In this document: positions 24,801-34,835 of the stretch, piece by piece | Position numbering within the stretch: position 1 is the stretch's first letter | Layout: every line of letters starts with the position of its first letter | NCBI RefSeq assembly: GCF_037975245.1 | Contig: NC_092568.1 | Span: forward strand, 3,627,001-3,691,000 | Direction of reading: 5' to 3' | DNA length: 64,000 nt | Source: Apostichopus japonicus | Taxonomy: Eukaryota; Echinodermata; Holothuroidea; Aspidochirotida; Stichopodidae | The notes under the pieces: generated by a model | Databases searched by the model: none | Seen by the model: only the letters and a program-made list of their open reading frames with translations | Told to the model about the DNA's origin: nothing | Translations under genes and position numbers: made by a program

Positions 24801-26266
24801 GTTAAATTGCTCATTACAAGTTACAAGACTGCCGTTTTCGTTGAGGAATACAAACTCCAAAGAAGAAACAAAAAGTTAAAAACATTAAGAAGTCATTGAG
24901 GTAAACAAGATGGATACGAACGGAGTTGAAGTTACGATTTTACCCACCGATTCGCCTGGTTACGTTTTTGAAGATCCGACACAAAGAGCACTTTTGTCCG
25001 TTGTAGCGATACTTGTGGCGGCTGTTGGCATTCCTGGGAATATATTGGTTATGATTGCTGTGACTTTTTCGAAAAGATTGCAAACCAAGACCAATTCATT
25101 TGTCGTGAATTTGGCGTGTTCTGATCTTGCTACGTGTCTCGTCCTTCCGTTCCAAGTTGTCGCTTTGTTGAACGATAGTTGGCCGTTGACGGACCCGTTG
25201 TGCACGTTTGTTGCTATTGTTGTCTGGGTTGGTCTTGGTAGCAGCATAGTCAATCTCGCCTTAATCGCATTTAACCGTTTCACGTTAATAACTAAATCTC
25301 GTACTCACTACGACCAACTATATTCAAAGAGATATCTTGTCCTTATGCTAGCTTCAGCATGGATCATTCCGATCGTCCTGGTTACGGTCCCACCCTTGTG
25401 TGGCCTTGGAGGAATCGGCTACTCGGAGAGGTATAAAATATGTTCAGCTGACTCAACCCATCCTTTATCGGATGTTTACGCATTCATCAGCAGTGTTCTC
25501 GTTGAAGTTCCTTGTTTGATCATCATCATCACATGTTACGTCAAAATTTATCGTTTCATTCGAGCTAAAAATCGCGAGCTGTTTTCCAACAACGCGTCTA
25601 GAGGGGAAAACAAGGGCAACGCCCAATCAGCGGCCTTCAAAAGACAAGTGAAAGTGACGAAGAACTTGTTTTTGGTGGTGTGTTCGTATATCATATGTAT
25701 AATGCCCTTTGCTATTGCCTGTTTGATACCACCCAGCTACCCTTCCATTCCTTGGGTGTCGATATTTCTTATTGCTAACTGTTGTGTGAATCCAATCATT
25801 TATGGGCTAAAACATCCTCAGTTTAGAGATGTATTTCGACATATCCTATCGTGCAAGTTTAGACTTATTCCAGAGCCATCGAAGCTATTGCAGAGTCTCA
25901 CCACCAGCTCTACTGGCGCATAACAAGCTCATTGGGTACCGTTTTTCAGAATACGTGACAATTCTTCAATTAATCCACACAGAAGAACTGATTTAGTCGG
26001 AATATCATGTTGGTTTGAGAAAAAGAAAAAGATAAAATGATTGAATAACGCTTTAACCATATAGTACGTTAACTGTTTTCCTAATGATTCACTTGTCCAT
26101 TCCAAACCTTATAATGTTTTTATACCTAGACTACTCATTTTAGCGTTGATTCAAATATTTGGTCGCATTTTTTTTACTATACTTTAGCTTTCAAATATAT
26201 TTTGGATTATTCACTAATATTCACAATATAAATTAAGGTTAAATTAGTTTAATAAATGAATATAAC

Positions 26267-26335
<69 letters not shown>

Positions 26336-26429
26336 ATACTAGAACTCTGAGTTGTCTGAAGATCGCTATAAAGCGTGAAACTCCGAGTTACAACTACTAG
26401 TGTTCCACTAGTCTCATCAAGTATCAACA

Positions 26430-26466
<37 letters not shown>

Positions 26467-26483
26467 GTATATATATGTATGTA

Positions 26484-26566
<83 letters not shown>

Positions 26567-28713
26567 GCAATTATGCACTGCATATACAACTCATAATATG
26601 AGAATCCGTTAAATGTATCTTCAAGCTCAAAAAACTATACGTACAGATAAGTTGGCTCGGCAAGGCCTTCCAGTTGTTGGCAATCTGGTCAACCGGATAT
26701 GCATAATAGAGGAAAGACGGTGTCCGGTTTCTTTCCTACAAAAACCAAACTGATGAAACTAATATGCTAACCACGTATATATATTTGATTTATACAGCAA
26801 CATGGATGTTGTTGCAAAGTATACTGAAATTTCAGTTGTTAAGGGTACTCTTCTTGCGATAAATATTGAAAAACAAAAGGTTGTTCATTCTTCTAAAAAT
26901 GGTAAAAAGATGGTTTTAAGTATAAAAAAATAATGACTGTGTCTGCTTTGCTACTTTATCTGATTTACCAATTTGACTTCATCCTAAATGAGTGTTTGAT
27001 ATTGTTGATGTTAGTGAGAACGATATTCATATAATTACAGTATACAAATAATAAATGGTTATGAGTGCAATAGTGCAAATATTTCATGAGGTGAAAGATG
27101 GAATGTTCCATTCAACGAGGCGCAGCCGAGTTGAATGGAACAAATTACATCTTTCAACGAATGAAATATTTGCACTACTGCACGAATGGAAACCATTCAT
27201 TATTTGTTTTATACAACACCTTCAAATTTGGATATAATTGGATGTAAAATGCACTCATGCAACAGATTGTTTTGAACAGACAGGTTTCTCTGCTCTCTTA
27301 CCATTGAAAAAAGTGCTATCAAAAAAGTATAACACATGGTTCTATTTCATAGAGTGCAATAGAGCGGATTTTGCATGCAATCGACGAGCAATTGACCAAT
27401 CAAATGGCCGAAATATAATTAGGTGTTGTATAATATATTATAATATTGTTCCGTTACGTCTCGATTCTCCAAAAGGAATATAATGTGGAATACGGGGATG
27501 TAGCACGAGGCAAACTCAGACAAAAATGGAGCGAGAAATTAGTATATTTAGGACAGAACCAGGATGTATTCACCTATTGACACATATACAACTTTACAAC
27601 CTTTCTGAGGCTTAAGACCAAAGACAACAAAATGTAACAAGCCAAGTCCCTCTAACTCTAAGACGAATTATCTCTAACTGAATCCCATTACTGATCTTAT
27701 TGGGATTTACCTAAGCTTATATTGACATTAAAGATTGACTTTACTTGTTATCGTTTTCGGAAGATGGAGAAGGCTATCCGGAAACAACTCACAATCTTGG
27801 AAAGTCACATATTTAACTTCCGAAACGAGAGTCGCTTCCTTATATGGCCATTGTTGGCTTTCGGAGACTCTCTCGGAAACGACACCCGGAGATGCATGTT
27901 TTACCCGTAACAATCACAAAATTTAGTCGAACGTTTAACGTACAATATGATTTTCATTGCTGATTGTTTTTGAAAGTGAATGTATTTACTCAATGTGTTA
28001 TCCTCACGTCAACATTTAAATAAATTGTCGGTTATGAAAAACTAGATTAATTTAATTTGGACATCAGAGTCTTTTATTATGAATAACAGAATATATATTT
28101 CAAATTGTAATGAGTAGGAAAATCCAAACCAATTTAAATATTCGAACCCGGGCCTCCTGCTTTATATGCGGACACCCTAACCAACTAGGCCAAGGACGCT
28201 GATTGTATGTCCAGAGGTTTGAAACCAGTATGGAAGGTCGTCATTCCACTGTAGACTTTTGCCACTTGTATCGACCAATGCTAGTTCTGTTTTGGTGACA
28301 TATTTGAATGAATGATTTGAAGATCCGGAACAGTGGAAAAACTTCGTTCGTAAAACACAGTGCTTTAAGCAGTTACTTGAAAACGAACAAGGAAGTTGAT
28401 TTGAAATCAAAGTACAAAACATGTTTACAAAAACCACAACCAGACTAAACGGCGTTTCGTATGATTATAACAATTTGACCTTGGGGAATTTGATATGAAA
28501 TTACCAAACATGGATAATTATTACCCCCGAGGTGAACCGCTTGCACGCGACACCGCTTCATAAGACATATGTAAGAAATAGTACATCTATTCAGAAACCA
28601 CATTCATACATTCAATTGACAATTTTGATTGTGAATCATTGTGTTTTCTCCTTTTCTCTGTTTTTACAGATTATGTAAGAAAAGTTTCCTCAACTGTGCA
28701 AGAAATTGACTGA
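18815..28713 (+). CDS. Calmodulin-like EF-hand protein gene (assembled from 5 exons)
   Basis: Exons 18815-18845 (31 nt), 19727-19870 (144), 20442-20568 (127), 23089-23204 (116) and 28670-28713 (44, with TGA) join in frame. With an ATG exon they total 465 nt, or 154 residues, against 148-149 for calmodulin. The start [16 protein letters not shown] aligns with calmodulin ADQLTEEQIAEFKEAF. EF loops 1 ([12 protein letters not shown]) and 2 ([12 protein letters not shown]) are canonical. Loop 3 starts with Glu, has Lys at position 5 and ends in Asp. Loop 4 has Gly at position 1 and Asp at 12. I expect an N lobe that binds calcium and a weakened C lobe. From memory, vertebrate calmodulin has 31- and 144-nt exons at the same places and the same phase-1 last intron. 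Exons 4 plus 5 sum to 243 nt as in calmodulin, but the intron between them is displaced by 20 nt. The ATG exon is not located. The GPCR 24910-25923 lies in the last intron. Confidence 0.85.
19727..19870 (+). CDS. Calmodulin-like exon 3 (EF-hand 1 and start of EF-hand 2)
   Basis: 144 nt between the AG at 19725-19726 and the GT at 19871. Encodes [14 protein letters not shown] through FDEADTDG. Reading on past the donor gives unrelated sequence, so the long open frame to 20049 is intronic. Confidence 0.95.
20442..20568 (+). CDS. Calmodulin-like exon 4 (EF-hand 2 end, EF-hand 3 start)
   Basis: Acceptor AG at 20440-20441, donor GTAAGA from 20569. Completes the loop [12 protein letters not shown] and encodes KEFLTMM, closely matching calmodulin PEFLTMM, then the helix MKQAFKVFE and the first part of EF loop 3. 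Confidence 0.93.
22190..22560. repeat. Tandem repeat, ~150-bp period, unit 2
   Basis: Diverged copies of the repeat at 1440-1810 (starts near 22198, 22348, 22490), with a deletion in one copy. Confidence 0.75.
23089..23204 (+). CDS. Calmodulin-like exon 5 (EF-hands 3 and 4)
   Basis: 116 nt after TTTCTAG and before GTAATT. Encodes [10 protein letters not shown], the linker [14 protein letters not shown] and most of loop 4 ([10 protein letters not shown]). If the intron were retained, translation would stop after two codons. Confidence 0.93.
24290..24775. repeat. Direct duplication upstream of GPCR 2
   Basis: Two ~240-bp copies in tandem (about 24290-24530 and 24535-24775), each with a TCCAAGTATTATATA word and a GTTAACAGCCTTC word. 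Unit 1 has a single copy (about 3560-3830). It lies 135-620 bp upstream of the GPCR 2 start codon. Confidence 0.75.
24910..25923 (+). CDS. Rhodopsin-class (class A) 7TM GPCR, copy 2
   Basis: Intronless, 337 residues, same length and landmarks as copy 1: GN in TM1, LACSD in TM2, paired cysteines before TM3 and in loop 2, FNRF at the end of TM3, CIMP in TM6, NPIIY in TM7. It differs from copy 1 at about 25 positions, including TM5 (EVPCLI for GFPCLI) and TM6 (FAIACL for FAINCL). The start ATG has A at -3. It is nested, same strand, in the intron between calmodulin-like exons 5 and 6, about 1.7 kb after exon 5. The open frame and mostly conservative changes suggest a functional paralogue. Ligand unknown. 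Confidence 0.95.
   Translation: MDTNGVEVTILPTDSPGYVFEDPTQRALLSVVAILVAAVGIPGNILVMIAVTFSKRLQTKTNSFVVNLACSDLATCLVLPFQVVALLNDSWPLTDPLCTFVAIVVWVGLGSSIVNLALIAFNRFTLITKSRTHYDQLYSKRYLVLMLASAWIIPIVLVTVPPLCGLGGIGYSERYKICSADSTHPLSDVYAFISSVLVEVPCLIIIITCYVKIYRFIRAKNRELFSNNASRGENKGNAQSAAFKRQVKVTKNLFLVVCSYIICIMPFAIACLIPPSYPSIPWVSIFLIANCCVNPIIYGLKHPQFRDVFRHILSCKFRLIPEPSKLLQSLTTSSTGA
26269..26330. repeat. (TA)n microsatellite
   Basis: Pure TA tract immediately left of the 99-bp hammerhead-bearing element. The same tract follows GPCR 3 at 44316. Confidence 0.95.
26331..26429 (+). mobile_element. 99-bp element with 10-bp inverted ends and an internal hammerhead
   Basis: Begins TGTTGATACT (26331-26340) and ends AGTATCAACA (26420-26429), perfect inverted repeats with (TA)n on both sides. 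The centre is the hammerhead-like motif 26350-26395, related to the tail of the PLE fragment at 58242-58777. It could be a minimal PLE terminal remnant or a small ribozyme-bearing retroelement. It has no coding capacity. Confidence 0.75.
26350..26395 (+). ncRNA. Type I hammerhead-ribozyme-like motif
   Basis: Stem I AGTTGT (26350-26355) pairs with ACAACT (26390-26395). The core CTGAAGA is at 26356-26362. Stem II CGCT/AGCG (64-67 with 72-75) is closed by a U-U apposition at its base. GAA follows at 77-79. Stem III ACT/AGT (80-82 with 86-88) has a 3-nt loop. The cleavage-site triplet is GTT, ending at 26389. All invariant core bases are present except the usual G10.1-C11.1 pair, so activity may be reduced. 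Confidence 0.72.
26430..26562. repeat. (TA)n microsatellite with TATG/TGTA interruptions
   Basis: Long TA tract right of the 99-bp element. It produces spurious Tyr-Ile repeat ORFs on both strands. Confidence 0.95.
27041..27438. mobile_element. Hairpin MITE insertion (unit 2)
   Basis: Unit 1 reads straight from the CAGTATA word to TTATAATATTG near 5790, whereas units 2 and 3 carry ~400 bp here. Inside, 27044-27125 folds on 27126-27211 as a long imperfect hairpin (GTGCAAATATTTCAT and ATGAAATATTTGCAC arms, centre GCGCAGCC). A second inverted pair, TATACAACACCT and AGGTGTTGTATA, lies near 27213 and the right end. The small ORF 27055-27237 is the hairpin itself. Confidence 0.75.
28080..28310 (-). 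mobile_element. tRNA-related SINE (unit 2)
   Basis: On the minus strand, a box A-like TGGCCTAGTTGG (near 28180-28192) and a box B-like GGGTTCGAA (28141-28149) are spaced as in a tRNA. The same repeat recurs at 52200 (orthologous insertion) and independently at 57872. Sequence on both sides of the tRNA-like part is shared between copies, so it is a repeat family and not a lone tRNA gene. Confidence 0.7.
28670..28713 (+). CDS. Calmodulin-like exon 6 (last coding exon)
   Basis: Follows a pyrimidine-rich tract ending TTTTTACAG. Joined in phase 1 to exon 5 it gives [17 protein letters not shown] then TGA, aligning with calmodulin NYEEFVQMM with a five-residue longer tail. Duplicated in unit 3 with one silent change. 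The phase and position equal the last calmodulin intron. Confidence 0.8.
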
Positions 28714-31625
28714 ATTTTTTAAGTGGTGGATTCACACCAAATCAAAAGCGAAATGTCCTTTTTATAACAGTTTCTTTCCTTTGGTTTGCGGAGCGGAAAT
28801 ATATTTACAGAAACTCACGGTTAAAGTCATTTCCACGTTTTGATTACACCATTTTGCCTTCGACTTCATTTTCATTCCTTATAATCATTTGGCTATATCT
28901 ATTCAAACATCTTTCCGCATTATGACCAAGTTTACTCTTAAGTACTCGAAATAAGATAATAATTGATGACAAACATATGCTTTGTTACATGCTTAGATCA
29001 ATTGCAGGTAAATACGCAGGTAAATAATGCATATTAAAAAGTTCATCCCCAGAGACTTTTCATTGTCAGTCGTATAAAAACCGAATTACCATCCTTGAAG
29101 ATTTTCGAATTTGCTTTTGACTATACATATATTTCAATTATGATCACAAATGGAACTTGTAATTTATAACTTGAATACGTCGGTACCTTGCATAACCTCA
29201 ATGTGAGTTCCAAACGAAGAGCCATAACTTTGGATCACAAGACTAAGTGACAAACATACGAACGAACTAAGCCATAAACCATCGTTGATTAACCCAAAAT
29301 ATTTAGTTGGATTATTTGTAACAGTAATATCACATTTGTTGTTGTATTCATTCCCAAATCCAGTGCATTTTGTAAGAAACATTCAGTGAGTGATCCCATT
29401 CCCTATTATATTGCATAAATTTCTACGATCACCCCCATTATAGGGCGTTGGAACCAATGGTCTGAAAATGGCACTTGGTCTAGTGGCTGTGCGAAGCGTC
29501 CGCGACGTCACATGAAAGTGACTTCAAATATATATTACATACACGAATCCTGAACCAATTCTAAGACAATTTTACTTCTTACGTTAATTCTTTCTAATTC
29601 AACATATATATATATATATATATATATTTTAATAGTGTAAATATTAAATTTTGAAGTAATAGATATGTAAATAACTGAAAATGTGTCCGTCGAACATATA
29701 TTAATCAGTGAATGACGGCTACCGTGGAGCTACTGCCACGACTCTTAATTTTTCTTTGTGTTTTATGTCGGGCCGTTTAAAATAATTCATACAATTTTTA
29801 TACAACATTAGTATAATTTTTACAACTAATTCCGACCAGTTATTTTTTGTTATACCCAGCCGTTCAATGTCCGCATAGCACATACACAGTGTCAAGATGT
29901 GTGGGTATTTAAGCGTTGTCAAATATGGTACATAATTGTGGTACAATTGATATTTATCAAATGCAAAGTTATCTTTAGGATAAGATGCCGAATGACCTAT
30001 GTTACGTTGAATTCAGACTATTACAGTCAACGTAAATGGTGGATCGTGTTATGATGTCAATTTTACTCCTGGTATCACCCATTATCTCAGAGACGTTTAT
30101 GTGATAGACCAAGATAGACCAACTTTTTCACTGGGAGATCATTTTGGTTGCCAAGGTAGTATGTTATAAATGCACTTCCTAAACTTAAATAAGTCGTTTC
30201 GAGGCACATAGAGTGTAATCTTTGGAATAACATTATACTATATGTGCGCATTTCGAATGATTTCCATTTTGGCAAAGGCATAATGGTTCTCGTTGTAACA
30301 TATGACAACGTTTCTGTTTAAGTTAATTATTACTTAGGGAAATATTTACAGGGTACCACAATTATGAATCATCGCTTCAATGTAAACATTACATTTTTTG
30401 AATGTCAACACTGAGGTACCGATTATCATTGTATTATAATGTAGATAAGATATCCCAGAGCTGTTCAAACAATTGCGGACGATTATCCAATGTTCATATT
30501 TGGCCGCGATCACCATTAAACTTTGCAAATTAAGTCTGTAATCGTAAGAAAATGTAAATAGACTGGTTTCCTATCATTACTTGTACTACATGTTAGATTT
30601 TTGATTATTTTATTGAGTATATACCAGATAGATCATGTATCCCTAAACTCAAAGAAATGTGTTCCTTTGTAAAGGAATCACATCTATATGCATCACGAGT
30701 GCAGAACTTAAAACTTCGCCAGAACAACAGAACTTCAATGTCTGAAATTACCGAAATCAAGTAAACCAGATAGATCAACCCAAGAATGTCTTTGAAGAGT
30801 CACAGTTTGTCGTAAAAACTTTTATACTAAAGAAAATGCATCAAACGTCCATTGAAGCATTGCTCATACACGGTTCCACTTTTCATATTATCATATTAAG
30901 CTATATCGGATAATTGGTAGTTGAAAGCCAGTGGTCGTCTTTCTTCCTGACACAATAGTTCATGTTTGTAAAAGTAAATGGAGACAAACCATCAGGAAAC
31001 TGAGGGGGTAAGGTCTTGAGGTGATGTACGTGGATCGGGAAAGGGGGAAGGGGGGGGGGGGATTGTCAGTTAGATGTACTGTCGGTCGAGGCAGAGATTG
31101 CTGTTAGGCTTCAACCCGTTAAAGCTGAAAGAAGCAATTATTTTTAGTTCTATTTTTGCTTTTATTCCAAAGACCAAATCAATTTCATTTTTAAAGCAAC
31201 TTATGTGTTAATAAACTATACTTATATGTGATGTTTTATTATCAGAACTTTTGTGTTATATATCAACATTATTTAATACAAAATGACAACAAAGATTTTT
31301 AATTATATAATACTTGCATGCGTCCTGTTCTCTATTTTACTATACATCTTAACTTACCATATAAACATAATTTAAATGAAAACTAGAGGGATATATGGTA
31401 AAATATAGCAGAAATTTGTTTTCGGAGATTAGCAAATATCTTTGCCAAATCCTGTTCAGTGAATCTCATTTATACAATGTTTAAAGATGCTAAACTCATC
31501 GACACCTTGTCATGGTAATATAGACGGTATCTGTACAACGTTATGACGTATGGGCGTCTCTTTAGCTAGTATTTAGGCGATTAATTGCATATGTGTACGA
31601 CCATCAACGCCATGTAACATAGGGG
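28714..31625. other. 3' flank of unit 2 and unannotated DNA
   Basis: Up to about 30480 this is homologous to 52837-55459. No exon or repeat was recognised except a short (TA)n at 29605-29628. From about 30540 to 31625 nothing is recognised except a G-run at 31050-31063. Confidence 0.6.
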
Positions 31626-31884
31626 TGGCCTTCTATCGGGCTGAAGTTGGCGAACAATAACAGCGACCAATAGCAGCGAACGTTAAGCATTACCAGCGAC
31701 CATTACCAGCGAACAATAAGAGCGAACACTAAGGGGAAAATGATACTACGGAGAAGTTTAAGGGCAATTCGAATGTTACAAGGGGAAAAGTAAAGTTTAA
31801 AAAACTAAACTAATTGACACACTTATTTAACAGAGTGATGGGTGTGTTATCAGACAATAGAAGTTTTCAAATTGTGCAAGTAAT

Positions 31885-34835
31885 AGCTGGCAACCCTCTC
31901 TATCACCCCATCAAAACCACCTTGAGAAAAGATGTCATCAGAGAGGGCGATAATAACGCCAAAACTCGACGCAAAGTCTCATCTACCGTTTATGTACGGG
32001 TTTTCAACACGATTTTTGGCTAACAAATCAAATCTGTAACTCAGTATCACTGGGGTCCCCATGGTAGCTGACGTCACCCTCTATCACCCCATGCTATCAA
32101 ACCTCGGGGGACGGTATCATTTAAGGTGTTATTAACACCCAAACTCGACGCAAAGTCGCATTTACAGTTTATATACGGTTTTTCAACAAGATTTTTGGCT
32201 AACAAATCAAATCTGTAACTCAGTATCATTGGGGACCCCAAAGTAGCTGACATCACCCTCTATCACCCCATGCCATCAAACCTCGGGGGACGGTATCATT
32301 TAAGGTGTTATTAACACCCAAACTCGACGCAAAGTCTCATTAACCGTTTAAATACGGTTTTTCAACACGATTTTTGGCTAACAAATCAAATCTGTAACTC
32401 AGTATCATTGGGGTCCCCAAAGTAGCTGACGTCACCAGCTATCACCCCATGCCAACAAACCTCGGGGGACTGTATCAATTAGGGTGTTATTAACACCCAA
32501 ACTCGACGAAAAGTATCATCTACAGTTTAAATGAGGTTTTTCAACACGATTTTTGGCTAACAAATCAAATCTGTAACTCAGTATCATTGGGGTCCCCATG
32601 ATAGCTGACGTCACCAGCTATCACCCCATACCAACAAACCTCGGGGGACGGTATCATTTAAGGTGTTATTCACACCCAAACTCGACGCAAAGTCTCATTT
32701 ACAGTTTATATACGGTTTTTCAACACGATTTTTGGCTAACAAATCAAATCTGTAACTCAGTATCATTGGGGTCCCCATGGTAGCTGACGTCACCTTCTAT
32801 CACCCCATACCAACAAACCTCGGGGGACGGTATCATTTAGGGTGTTATTCACACCCAAACTCGACGCAAAGTCGCATTTACAGTTTATATACGGTTTTTC
32901 AACACGATTTTTGGCTAACAAATCAAATCTGTAACTCAGTATCATTGGGATCCCCATGGTAGCTGACGTCACCAGCTATCACCCCATAACAACAAACCTC
33001 GGGGGACGGTATCATTTATGGTGTTATTAAGACCCAAACTCGACGCAAAGTCGCATTTACAGTTTATATACGGTTTTTCAACACGATTTTTGGCTAACAA
33101 ATCAAATCTGTAACTCAGTATCATTGGGGTCCCCAAAGTAGCTGACGTCACCATCTATCACCTCATACCATTAAACCTCGGGGGACGGTATCATTTAAGG
33201 TGTTATTAACACCCAAACTCGACGCAAAGTCGAATTTACAGTTTAAATGAGGTTTTTCAACACGATTTTTGGCTAACAAATCAAATCTGTAACTCAGTAT
33301 CATTGGAGTCCCCATGGTAGCTGACGTCACCAGCTATCACCCCATACCAACAAACCTCGGGGGACGGTATCATTTAGGGTGTTATTAACACCCAAACTCG
33401 ACGCAAAGTCTCATTTACAGTTTATATACGGTTTTTCAACACGATTTTTGGCTAACAAATCAAATCTGTAACTCAGTATCATTGGGGTCCCCATGGTAGC
33501 TGACGTCACCTTCTATCACCCCATACCAACAAACCTCGGGGGACGGTATCATTTATGGTGTTATTAACACCCAAACTCGACGCAAAGTCGCATTTACAGT
33601 TTATATACGGTTTTTCAACACGATTTTTGGCTAACAAATCAAATCTGTAACTCAGTATCATTGGGGTCCCCAAAGTAGCTGACGTCACCATCTATCACCT
33701 CATACCATTAAACCTCGGGGGACGGTATCATTTAAGGTGTTATTAACACCCAAACTCGACGCAAAGTCGCATTTACAGTTTACATACGGTTTTTCAACAC
33801 GATTTTTGGCTAACAAATCAAATCTGTAACTCAGTATCATTGGGGTCCCCATGGTAGCTGACGTCACCAGCTATCACCCCATACCAACAAACCTCGGGGG
33901 ACGGTATCATTTATGGTGTTATTAACACCCAAACTCGACGCAAAGTCGCATTTACAGTTTATATACGGTTTTTCAACACGATTTTTGGCTAACAAATCAA
34001 ATCTGTAACTCAGTATCATTGGGGTCCCCAAAGTAGCTGACGTCACCATCTATCACCTCATACCATTAAACCTCGGGGGACGGTATCATTTAAGGTGTTA
34101 TTAACACCCAAACTCGACGCAAAGTCGCATTTACAGTTTACATACGATTTTTCAACACGATTTTTGGCTAACAAATCAAATCTGTAACTCAGTATCATTG
34201 GGGTCCCCATGGTAGCTGACGTCACCTTCTATCACCCCATACCAACAAACCTCGGGGGACGGTATCATTTATGGTGTTATTAACACTCAAACTGGACGAA
34301 AAGTATCATCTACAGTTTAAATGAGGTTTTTCAACACGATTTTTGGCTAACAAATCAAATCTGTACTCAGTATCATTGGGGTCCCCATGGTAGCTGACGT
34401 CACCAGCTATCACCCCATACCAACAAACCTCGGGGGACGGTATCATTTAAGGTGTTATTAACACCCAAACTCGACGAAAAGTCTCATTTACAGTTTATAT
34501 ACGGTTTTTCAACACGATTTTTGGCTAACAAATCAAATCTGTAACTCAGTATCATTGGGGTCCCCATGGTAGCTGACGTCACCCTCTATCACCCCATACC
34601 AACAAACCTCGGGGGACGGTATCATTTATGGTGTTATTAACACCCAAACTCGACGCAAAGTCGCATTTACAGTTTATATACGGTTTTTCAACACGATTTT
34701 TGGCTATCAAATCAAATCTGTAACTCAGTATCATTGGGGAGCAAAAACGTAGCTGACGTCACCCTCTACCACCCCTTACCAACAAACCTCGGGGGACGGT
34801 ATCATTTAGGGTGTTATTAACACCTAAACTCGACG
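31885..34835 (+). repeat. 179-bp satellite array, left arm (~16.5 copies)
   Basis: Unit length 179 bp, read from equal spacing of matching ORF starts (32598 and 32777) and of the CTCGGGGGACGGTATCATTT word. Each unit carries GGTGTTATTAACACC (7-bp inverted repeat), GGGGTCCCC and a TGACGTCA octamer (intact in about 15 of 16). Outer units are more diverged than central ones. Higher-order structure shows as a variant (CATCTATCACCTCATACCATT) recurring at 3- and 2-unit spacing. ORFs of 60-61 codons across it are repeat by-products. Confidence 0.97.

Larger units (their letters stand above)
20706..30500. repeat. Segmental duplication unit 2
   Basis: Homologous to unit 1 from 20706 and to unit 3 from about 25080 onward. 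The two blocks shared with unit 3 (25080-26268 with 43115-44315, and 26562-30480 with 50689-55459) are nearly identical apart from insertions. It contains exons 5 and 6 of the calmodulin-like gene and GPCR copy 2. Confidence 0.9.

Noticed and set aside
26239-26596. Tyr-Ile repeat proteins on both strands (also at 44286, 47158, 57687, 58043)
   Set aside because: Translations of (TA)n microsatellites.
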